Below are positions 57,577 to 64,000 of a DNA stretch of 64,000 nt, piece after piece. Source of the stretch: Microtetraspora sp. NBRC 16547 (GTDB taxonomy: Bacteria; Actinomycetota; Actinomycetes; Streptosporangiales; Streptosporangiaceae); assembly GCF_030268965.1 (NCBI RefSeq), contig NZ_BSSE01000018.1, forward strand, positions 1 to 64,000. The letters are read 5' to 3'. A model generated the notes under the pieces. The model was not told the origin of the DNA. It made no database searches and worked only from the letters and a program-made list of their open reading frames with translations. Position numbers and translations under genes: made by a program. Within the stretch, counting starts at the first letter, position 1; each line of letters begins with the position of its first letter.

Positions 57577-57608
57577 GACAGTCCCCTTTTCACGCCGAGT
57601 GATCAAAG

Positions 57609-57622
57609 GTGACTCAAATCAC
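57609..57622. promoter_or_regulatory. Weak CRP-like palindrome
   Basis: GTGACTCAAATCAC shares the core of the two full CRP-type sites but with other outer bases. It lies in the divergent gap between the YbaB-like and WXG100-like genes. Confidence 0.35.
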
Positions 57623-57732
57623 TCCTGACACGACACAAAATGACAAGATACTGTCCCCTTCATAAGTACGCCATGCCACGAGATGTTGACACTTAGGTGA
57701 ACAACGACGCACGGGTAAGGGAGAGACGGCGC

Positions 57733-58032
57733 ATGAGCCAGGACATACACGTCACCTCTACGTGCATCACAAATGTGCAGCGCAATCTCAATGAATACCT
57801 CCTTCCCGCGTTGAAGGAGCTGAAGAAAGACATCGGGAGTACCGATGTCGGCTTCCCCGGATTCGGCACCCTGGGCGCGGTGATGCTCGGCAGGTACGGC
57901 GACGTACAGCACAACGTCCGAGGCAGGACCGAGGACGCCATCGAGACCGTGGAGGCCTGGATCGAGGCACTGGAGACCATCAAGAAGAACTGGATCCAGG
58001 CGGAGAACAACAGCACCGTGGTTTACAGGTAG
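57733..58032 (+). CDS. WXG100/ESX-like small secreted protein
   Basis: 99 residues, helical, with a central turn: MSQDIHVTSTCITNVQRNLN, then KELKKDIGSTDVGFPGFGTL, and a second helix TVEAWIEALETIKKNWIQAE. Size and helix-turn-helix form match WXG100 and ESX effector partners, though the W-x-G itself is replaced by FPGFG. The ATG at 57733 follows GGGAGAGAC. It is paired with a longer helical protein 22 bp on, a typical co-secreted set. No secretion ATPase gene is in the window. Confidence 0.65.
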   Translation: MSQDIHVTSTCITNVQRNLNEYLLPALKELKKDIGSTDVGFPGFGTLGAVMLGRYGDVQHNVRGRTEDAIETVEAWIEALETIKKNWIQAENNSTVVYR

Positions 58033-58054
58033 CACCCGAGAGGAGAGGCCGAGC

Positions 58055-58843
58055 GTGCTCCCCGTCGCCCTGCAGTCCAGGGCAGCCCTCGAAGCACTCA
58101 AGGAAGCCGCGAAGTCGGCTCCCGCCCTGTGGACGGGAGTGGCCATCGCGCTCACGGCGGTGGCGAACGTTCCGGGGATGAGCGACGCCAAAGCGAACTG
58201 GAATGCCCTCGCCAAGGTTCTCGAAGTCGAGTACCCCGGCATCCTGGGCAACGCCGCCTTCGTGTCCCGCGGAGACTGGATCGCCGACGACCAGAGAGCC
58301 TTCCTGGACGCGACCTCGCATTTCGGTGGTGACCTGCAGAAGCTCAGCGGTCTCTGCTACACCATGGAGGGCCAGGTCGACCAGGTGCGCGACGCGTACC
58401 AGCTCTACTGGCAGGAGATCGGCGCACTCGCCGCCACCGTCGTCGGCTACATCGCAGCGGCCAAGCTCATGCTGCTCATGCCACAGTCGAGAGTTGCCGG
58501 GGAGATCTGGCTCCAGCGACTCGTCGCCTTCACGAACCTCATCATCGCGAACAAGACGAAGATCCTCCTGGGCTTCTTGGGCGCGGCGGGCGTCACGCTG
58601 AGCAACACCACTCAGTCCATGACGCAGATGTTCAACATCAAACCGACCGGACGCGGCGCGATCGATTTCAAGCGGGCCACGATCTCGACGGCGCCCCCTT
58701 CTCAGTGGATCGCTCCCAAGCGGGAGATCCCGGAGCCCGCGCCGCCCCCGACACCGACGCCGACATCCCCGGCGCCGACATCCCCGGCGCCGACATCCCC
58801 GGCGCCGACGTCCCCGGCGCCCCAAAGGCCCCCGGCTCCGTAA
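58055..58843 (+). CDS. ESX-type effector-like protein with Pro-rich tail
   Basis: 262 residues. A helical N-terminus (about 1-115; LQSRAALEALKEAAKSAPAL, GDWIADDQRAFLDATSHFGG) leads to a hydrophobic segment (about 120-180; LAATVVGYIAAAKLMLLM) and ends in a Pro/Thr tail with four TSPAP units. GDWIADD may stand for the W-x-G type turn. It has a GTG start at 58055. Such fusions of helical export domain plus membrane and tail occur in actinomycete type VII clusters. Its target is not known. Confidence 0.6.
   Translation: MLPVALQSRAALEALKEAAKSAPALWTGVAIALTAVANVPGMSDAKANWNALAKVLEVEYPGILGNAAFVSRGDWIADDQRAFLDATSHFGGDLQKLSGLCYTMEGQVDQVRDAYQLYWQEIGALAATVVGYIAAAKLMLLMPQSRVAGEIWLQRLVAFTNLIIANKTKILLGFLGAAGVTLSNTTQSMTQMFNIKPTGRGAIDFKRATISTAPPSQWIAPKREIPEPAPPPTPTPTSPAPTSPAPTSPAPTSPAPQRPPAP
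58763..58822 (+). repeat. Four 15-bp coding tandem repeats
   Basis: Units of ACATCCCCGGCGCCG, nearly identical, encode TSPAP repeats at the end of the effector-like protein. Perfect repeats here suggest recent slippage and length variation among strains. Confidence 0.85.
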
Positions 58844-58963
58844 GCACCCCAGGGCCCTGCCTTCTTCCGCGATCGCGCGACGGCCACGCGGCTGTCACCG
58901 GGAAGCGCCGCACCTTATCGGCCGGTGTGCGGCCTTTACCAGCGAATCTGGCAAGGTGGATGG

Positions 58964-59710
58964 ATGACGATCCTCGGGGTGCTCTTCGACGTCGACGACA
59001 CGCTGTTCGACTACTCCACCTCGGAGCGGGTCGGCATCCTCAAGCACCTGGCGGCCGAGGAGATGCTGGAGCTGTTCCCGTCCCCCGCCGAGGCGGTCGA
59101 GGTCTGGCGGGAGATCATGGAGGAGGAGTACGCCCGGTTCCTCGCCGGCGAGCTGACGTTCGCCGGGCAGCAGCTCGCCCGGGCCCGGCGGCTGCTGGCG
59201 CACGTCGGGCGCCTGCCCGCCGACGGGATGCCCGACGACACGGTGACCGTTTGGTTCTCGAGGTACACGGAGTTCCGGAAGACCGCGTGGGCCGCCTTCC
59301 CGGACGCCGCCCCCACGCTCGCCTCGCTCGCGGTGCGATACCGGCTCGGCGTCGTCTCCAACTCGTCACTCGCGCACCAGCGGGAGAAGTTGCGCGTGAT
59401 CGGGCTGCTCGACCACTTCGGCGACGCGATCCTCTGTTCCGACGACCACGGCGCGCCCAAGCCGGATCCCGGCATCTTCCTGGCGGGGTGCGCGCTCCTC
59501 GGCCTGCCGCCGCACCAGGTCGCGTACGTCGGGGACAAGTACGACGTGGACGCGCTCGGCGCCAGGGACGCCGGGCTGCACGCGTACTGGCTCGACAGGG
59601 CGGCCACCGGAACGGCCGACGGCGCCGCGCCACCAGACGGCGCGGACGGCGTCACGATGATCGGTTCGCTGGATGAGCTGGTGACCGCACTGACCACACT
59701 GACCGCCTGA
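58964..59710 (+). CDS. HAD-superfamily hydrolase
   Basis: 248 residues. Motif I is VLFDVDDTLFDYS (D9, D11 by pattern DxDxT), motif II VVSNSSLAHQREKL, motif III Lys in GAPKPDPGIFLAG and motif IV AYVGDKYDVDALGARDAG. The cap is helical, type I. It is close to pyrimidine nucleotidase YjjG-like or haloacid dehalogenases; the phosphate substrate is unknown. The ATG at 58964 starts the conserved strand. It is convergent with the GH65 gene with a 6-bp gap. Confidence 0.88.
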   Translation: MTILGVLFDVDDTLFDYSTSERVGILKHLAAEEMLELFPSPAEAVEVWREIMEEEYARFLAGELTFAGQQLARARRLLAHVGRLPADGMPDDTVTVWFSRYTEFRKTAWAAFPDAAPTLASLAVRYRLGVVSNSSLAHQREKLRVIGLLDHFGDAILCSDDHGAPKPDPGIFLAGCALLGLPPHQVAYVGDKYDVDALGARDAGLHAYWLDRAATGTADGAAPPDGADGVTMIGSLDELVTALTTLTA

Positions 59711-59716
59711 GCGCGA

Positions 59717-62101
59717 TCAGGTCGCGGCCGGCCGCCTGATGCCGGTGTCCAGCATGGACTGCCGAGGGGCCGGGCGGCGCCCGGGCGGCTGCGTGGGCGG
59801 TTCGCCCGGGGATATCGGGGGGATCGGGCGGCTGACCGGCGCGCCCATGGCCACGGTGTCCGGCCGTCCGCAATGGACGATCTTGATTGGTTCGCCGGCG
59901 AGCAGGGTGTAGGTGGCGGTCTCCCGGTCCACCGTGACCCTCAGCCGCCGCCCCAGCAGGGAGACCGTGAAGGAGAGCCTGGTGAGCGCCGAGGGCAGGC
60001 GCGGCGCGAAGCACAGGAGGTCCCCGTGGTGGCGCATCCCGGCGAGCCCCTCGACCAGGGCGATCCAGCTCCCGACCAGGGCCGCGATGTGCAGTCCGTC
60101 GCGGGTGTTGTGCTCGACGTCCTCGAGGTCCATCAGCGCCGCCTCGGCGAGGTAGTCGTAGGCGAGGTCCATGTGGCCGACCTCGGCCGCGATCACCGAC
60201 TGGGTGCAGGCCGACAGCGAGGAGTCCCGTACGGTGATCCGCTCGTAGTAGGCGAAGTCGCGCGCCTTCTGCTCGGGCGTGAACGCGTCGCCCCGGCGGT
60301 GCAGGGCCAGGACGAGGTCGGCCTGCTTGACGACCTGCTTGCGGTAGAGGTCGAAGTACGGAAAATACAGCATCAGGGGGTACTGGTCGGGTTTGGTGGC
60401 GGCGAAATCCCACACCTGGTGGTTGGTGAAGTTGTCGGACTGCGGATGGACGCCGAGCACCGGGTCATAGGGGACGTACATCGCCTGGGCGGCGTCCCGC
60501 CAGCCCGCCATCTCCTCCTCGTCGACGTCCAGTCTCCTCGCCTCGGCGGGGTGGCGTTTGGCCGCGTCGGCAGCGGCGCGCAGGTTCCGCTGCGCCATCA
60601 GGTTGGTGTACACGTTGTTGTCCGCGACGGCGCTGTACTCGTCCGGGCCGGTGACCCCGGCGATGCGGAAGGCGCCTTCGGTGTCGTGGTGCCCCAGGGA
60701 CCGCCACAGCCGGGCCGTCTGGACGAGGAGCTCCAGGCCGACGGTCTTCTCGAACGCCTCGTCCTGTGTGATGTCGAAATAGCGGGTGACGGCGTCGGCG
60801 ATGGCGGCGTTGACGTGGAAGGCCGCCGTTCCGGCGGGCCAGTAGCCCGAGCATTCCTCGCCGTGGATGGTCCGCCAGGGGAAGGCCGCCCCGCGCAGCC
60901 CGAGCTGCCGGGCCCGGTCCAGGGCCATCGGCAGCGTGCTCTGCCGCCAGCTCAGGGCGTGGGCGACGGCCTCGGGAAGGAGATAGGTGAGCACCGGCAT
61001 CACGAACGCCTCGCTGTCCCAGAAGCAGTGCCCTTCGTAGCCGCTGCCGGTCAGCCCCTTGGCCGGGATGCCCCTGCCCTCGCCGCGCGCGGTGGCCTGG
61101 AGCATGTGGAACAGCCCGAACCGCACCGCCTGCTGGATCTCGGCGTCGCCGTCCACCTGGACGTCGGCCCGGGCCCAGAAGTCGTCCAGGTAGCCCCGCT
61201 GCTCGGCGAGCAGGCCGTCCCAGCCGGTCTGGCGGGCGGCGGCGAGCGCGGCGTCGGCCTGGTCGCGGACCGCGGGGCGCGACCGCGACCCCGACCAGCC
61301 GTACGACACGAACTTGACCAGCCGCAGCGGATGTCCTGGAGAGATCGAGGCCGTCACCGTCACCCGGCCGAGGTCGGGGGAGCTCTCCGCGACGACGCCG
61401 GTGCCGGGCGGCCCGTCGACGACGTGGTCCATCGACGCCGCGAGGCACAGGCCGCTCTCGCGGGTGAGGTGCACCAGCCGGGCACGGACGTCCCGGGCGT
61501 CGTCCTCGCAGGCGAGCAGCGGCGCCTCCAGCACGGCGGTGGCCCGGGGATCGCCCGCCACCGACGGTAGCTGCTCGTTGGCGACCAGCTCGGACTGCAC
61601 GACCACCCGCAGCGGCTCGTCCAGGGGCTCCACCTCGTACCAGATCGCCGCGACCGCCCGCTGGACCAGCGATACCAGCCGGACCGAGGACACCCGCACC
61701 GCGTACCCGTCCGGGGACTCCCATTCGGCGGTACGGCGCAGCACACCGTCCCGGAAGTCCAGCGACAGCTCGTGCGACCGCAGCTGTCCATAGCGGATGT
61801 CGAAGGGCTCGTCGTTGACGAGCAGGCGGATCAGCTTGCCGTTCGTGACGTTGATGACGGTCTGCCCGGACTCGGGGTAGCCGTAGCCGCCCTCGGGGTA
61901 CGGCAGCGGCCGCAGCTCGTAGACACCGGACAGATAGCTGCCGGGCAGGCCGTGCGGCTCCCCCTCGTCGAGGTTGCCGCGCCAGCCGATGTGCCCGTTG
62001 GACAGGGCGAACAGCGACTCCGACTGGGCGAGGACGTCCACGTCCAGCCCGGTCAGCCGCAGGCTCCACGGCTCGCACGCGAAGGCAGGATGGCGGATCA
62101 T
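59717..62101 (-). CDS. GH65 disaccharide phosphorylase
   Basis: 794 residues. An N-terminal beta-sandwich ([20 protein letters not shown]) is followed by an (alpha/alpha)6 barrel with [36 protein letters not shown] and the general acid Glu488 in [10 protein letters not shown]. It ends in a C-terminal sandwich and Pro-rich tail. It phosphorolyses maltose, trehalose or kojibiose to beta-glucose-1-phosphate plus glucose. Its start overlaps the stop of a beta-phosphoglucomutase gene, which supports this. Which disaccharide is used is not clear. Confidence 0.92.
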   Translation of the reverse strand: MIRHPAFACEPWSLRLTGLDVDVLAQSESLFALSNGHIGWRGNLDEGEPHGLPGSYLSGVYELRPLPYPEGGYGYPESGQTVINVTNGKLIRLLVNDEPFDIRYGQLRSHELSLDFRDGVLRRTAEWESPDGYAVRVSSVRLVSLVQRAVAAIWYEVEPLDEPLRVVVQSELVANEQLPSVAGDPRATAVLEAPLLACEDDARDVRARLVHLTRESGLCLAASMDHVVDGPPGTGVVAESSPDLGRVTVTASISPGHPLRLVKFVSYGWSGSRSRPAVRDQADAALAAARQTGWDGLLAEQRGYLDDFWARADVQVDGDAEIQQAVRFGLFHMLQATARGEGRGIPAKGLTGSGYEGHCFWDSEAFVMPVLTYLLPEAVAHALSWRQSTLPMALDRARQLGLRGAAFPWRTIHGEECSGYWPAGTAAFHVNAAIADAVTRYFDITQDEAFEKTVGLELLVQTARLWRSLGHHDTEGAFRIAGVTGPDEYSAVADNNVYTNLMAQRNLRAAADAAKRHPAEARRLDVDEEEMAGWRDAAQAMYVPYDPVLGVHPQSDNFTNHQVWDFAATKPDQYPLMLYFPYFDLYRKQVVKQADLVLALHRRGDAFTPEQKARDFAYYERITVRDSSLSACTQSVIAAEVGHMDLAYDYLAEAALMDLEDVEHNTRDGLHIAALVGSWIALVEGLAGMRHHGDLLCFAPRLPSALTRLSFTVSLLGRRLRVTVDRETATYTLLAGEPIKIVHCGRPDTVAMGAPVSRPIPPISPGEPPTQPPGRRPAPRQSMLDTGIRRPAAT

Positions 62102-62862
62102 GCGCGCTCCAACAGCTCGGAGAGGTCGGACACCACCACGTCGGCGCCGTGCTCGCGCAGCGCGGCCGCCTGCCCGGCCCGGTCCACCCCGACCACGCAG
62201 GCGAACCGCCCGGCCCGCCCGGCCTCGACCCCCGCGAGCGCGTCCTCGAACACCGCCGCCTGGTCCGGCGCCACCCCGAGGGCCCGCGCGGCGGCCAGGA
62301 AGGTGTCCGGAGCCGGTTTGCCGGCCAGGTGGTCCCGGGCCGCGGTGCGGCCGTCGACGCTCTCCTCGAACAGGTCCTCGATCCCGGCGCCGGCGAGCAT
62401 CTCGCGGCAGTTCGCGCTGGACGACACCACCGCACGGCGCAGTCCGGCGTCCCGTACCGCGCGGACGTAGCGGACCGATCCCTCGTACACGCCCACACCG
62501 TCCTTCTTGACCCGGTCCAGCACGAGCCGGTTCTTGCGGTTGCCCAGGCCGTGCACGGTTTCGGCGCCCGGCGGGTCGTCGGGGCTCCCCTCCGGCAGGT
62601 GGATGCCTCGCGAGGCGAGGAACGACCGGGTGCCGTCGGCCCTGGGCTTGCCATCCACGTAGGTGTCGTAGTCGTCCACCTGGTCGAAGGGGACCATGGG
62701 CGTACCGGTGCGCTCGGCCCGCTCGCGGAGGAACCCGTCGAACATTTCCTTCCACGCGGCGGCGTGCAGCCCCGCCGTACGGGTCAGGACCCCGTCGAGG
62801 TCGAACAGGCACGCCCGCACCCGGTCCGGCAGGCCCAGCGTCTTGGCGGCAGACGGCTCCAT
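62098..62862 (-). CDS. Beta-phosphoglucomutase-family HAD protein
   Basis: 254 residues. Motif I is [20 protein letters not shown], with [10 protein letters not shown] in the cap, [12 protein letters not shown] (motif II), [12 protein letters not shown] (Lys, motif III) and [17 protein letters not shown] (motif IV). It converts beta-glucose-1-phosphate to glucose-6-phosphate. It is cotranslated with the GH65 phosphorylase (4-bp overlap), a known pairing. The ATG at 62862 follows GAGGAGG. Confidence 0.92.
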   Translation of the reverse strand: MEPSAAKTLGLPDRVRACLFDLDGVLTRTAGLHAAAWKEMFDGFLRERAERTGTPMVPFDQVDDYDTYVDGKPRADGTRSFLASRGIHLPEGSPDDPPGAETVHGLGNRKNRLVLDRVKKDGVGVYEGSVRYVRAVRDAGLRRAVVSSSANCREMLAGAGIEDLFEESVDGRTAARDHLAGKPAPDTFLAAARALGVAPDQAAVFEDALAGVEAGRAGRFACVVGVDRAGQAAALREHGADVVVSDLSELLERA

Positions 62863-62949
62863 CCTGGATGACCTCCTCGACCATGCGGAACCCGGTATTC
62901 GCTCCCCATACCCATAAAGGGACAGATCACCAGAATTCGGGCAGACCGC

Positions 62950-64000
62950 CTACGCCTGCGGCTCCGGTTCCGCCCCTCGGGGCAGCCGAACGCTGACAGC
63001 GAGGCCGCCCTCGGGGCGGGGCCGGGTCGCGACCGTGCCGCCGTGGGCCTCCACGATGGCGCGCACGATCGACAGGCCGAGCCCGGCGCCGCGGTCGGAG
63101 CGGACCCGGTCGCCGTGCAGCCGCCGGAATGGCTGGAACAGGTCGTCCACCTCGTACGGCGGGACCTGGGGCCCGGAGTTCTCCACCGTGACGATCACTC
63201 CGTCGCCGTCCTCACGGAGCACGACCCAGACGTCGCCGTCCCGGACGTTGTACTTGACCGCGTTCTCCACGAGGTTGAACACGCAGCGCTCCAGGAGCAG
63301 CGGGTCCCCCAGGACGACCGCGGGACGTAGGTCCCGATGGACGGTGACCCCCCTCTTCCGCGGCCCGAGAGCGAGCTCGTCCAGCACGACGCGGACCACA
63401 TCGCGGAGATCGACCGGCTTGCGCACGGTGAGCTCCTGCTCCGACTGGGCGAGCAGCAGCAGCCCGTCGATCAGCCGTTCGTACCGGGCGTTCGTGCCGA
63501 GTAGCGCGCGGGCCAGCGCCTTGAGGTCCTCGGAGGCCGCGGGCTCCTCCAGCGACACCTCCAGCACCGTGCGGTTGATGGCCAGCGGGGTGCGCAGTTC
63601 GTGCGAGGCGTTGGCGATGAAGCGGCGCTGGGCGTCGAACACCCGGTGCAGCCGGTCGAGCATCGCGTCGAAGGTGTCGGCCAGCCGCTTGACCTCGTCC
63701 TGCGGGCCGCGCAATGCGATCCGCTCGTGCAGCGTGCTCTCCGAGAGCCGCCGCGCGGTTTCGGTCACGTGGTCGAGCGGCCGCAGCGCGCGGTCGGCCA
63801 CCAGATAGCCGAGCATCAGGGCGATGATCCCGATCAGGACCATGATGATCAGCGAGGAGCGCATCGCCTCGTCCAGCACGCCGGCCGCGCGCTGCTCGAC
63901 CTGCACCTGCTGCGGCAGCGGGCCGTCGATCAGCGCCCTCGGCCCGATCTCGGCGAGCAGGCTGACGGGGGCCTTCGCGAGCTTCATGACCAGCTGCTGG
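62950..64000 (-). CDS. Two-component sensor histidine kinase (N-terminus beyond window)
   Basis: At least 350 residues. A membrane helix (IIMVLIGIIALMLGYLVA) and HAMP domain (DRALRPLDHVTETARRLSES) precede HisKA (FIANASHELRTPLAINRTVL, phospho-His) and HATPase_c (FNLVENAVKYNVRDGDVWVV N-box, DRGAGLGLSIVRAIVEAHGG G-box). It is of the OmpR/PhoR-linked type. The frame is open to the window edge, so the sensor part is missing. A cognate regulator would be expected further right. Confidence 0.93.
   Translation of the reverse strand, partial: QQLVMKLAKAPVSLLAEIGPRALIDGPLPQQVQVEQRAAGVLDEAMRSSLIIMVLIGIIALMLGYLVADRALRPLDHVTETARRLSESTLHERIALRGPQDEVKRLADTFDAMLDRLHRVFDAQRRFIANASHELRTPLAINRTVLEVSLEEPAASEDLKALARALLGTNARYERLIDGLLLLAQSEQELTVRKPVDLRDVVRVVLDELALGPRKRGVTVHRDLRPAVVLGDPLLLERCVFNLVENAVKYNVRDGDVWVVLREDGDGVIVTVENSGPQVPPYEVDDLFQPFRRLHGDRVRSDRGAGLGLSIVRAIVEAHGGTVATRPRPEGGLAVSVRLPRGAEPEPQA

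Overview
The window looks like chromosomal DNA of a high-GC, spore-forming-type actinomycete, probably near Streptosporangiaceae or Streptomyces relatives. Pointers are the GC-rich third codon positions, many GTG starts, a DUF5994 protein, a spore-associated-protein-A-like secreted protein, SigE-type ECF sigma, ROK and TetR regulators, WXG100-type proteins and a Tat-exported serine hydrolase. This placement is inference; no rRNA or other taxonomic marker is present.

Layout. 1-3.8 kb: remnants of an integrated element (transposase tail, 3' half of a tRNA-Lys, integrase tail), a STAS protein, then a ferredoxin-reductase/fatty-acid-desaturase operon whose Shine-Dalgarno can be masked by its own leader. 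4-7.2 kb: two TetR genes, each with visible palindromic operators, and small target genes. 7-9.7 kb: secreted proteins mixed with broken gene pieces. 10-13.3 kb: a VapBC-like pair and a two-gene cassette of unknown function. 13.4-18.2 kb: a second tRNA half (Gly), a broken beta-lactamase-like gene, IS fragments, a repeat-containing serine hydrolase and a complete IS200/IS605 element (TnpA plus TnpB). 18.2-21.3 kb: SnoaL-like, thioesterase/TetR and GNAT genes. 21.6-25.8 kb: a CBS protein and a very large FHA / IDO-like / flavin reductase / cytochrome-b5 fusion. 26.4-27.2 kb: an Erm-type rRNA methyltransferase with a structured leader.

27.8-41.9 kb: a cis-prenyltransferase next to an MpaB/DUF2236-type oxygenase with EF-hands, a secreted protease-like protein, a DmpA-type peptidase, a truncated methyltransferase, a lipase-like hydrolase, an ExeM/NucH nuclease, RidA/HxlR and a long TetR. 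41.9-48.2 kb: a divergent ClpX and a tightly coupled four-gene operon encoding a small coiled-coil protein, a Cas4-like Fe-S PD-(D/E)XK nuclease, an unknown protein and an SF1 helicase. This is the best candidate for an undescribed DNA-processing or defence system. 48.2-64 kb: an ECF sigma/putative anti-sigma pair, a second protease-like paralogue, ROK plus GH20 hexosaminidase, a YbaB/WXG100/Pro-tailed ESX-type cluster, a HAD hydrolase, a GH65 phosphorylase with beta-phosphoglucomutase, and a partial histidine kinase.

Recurring themes: both secreted protease-like paralogues share a 49-bp leader and a CRP-type palindrome about 250 bp upstream, yet both appear to have lost the catalytic serine. 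The left third is accessory DNA rich in gene fragments; the right half looks more stable, in compact operons.
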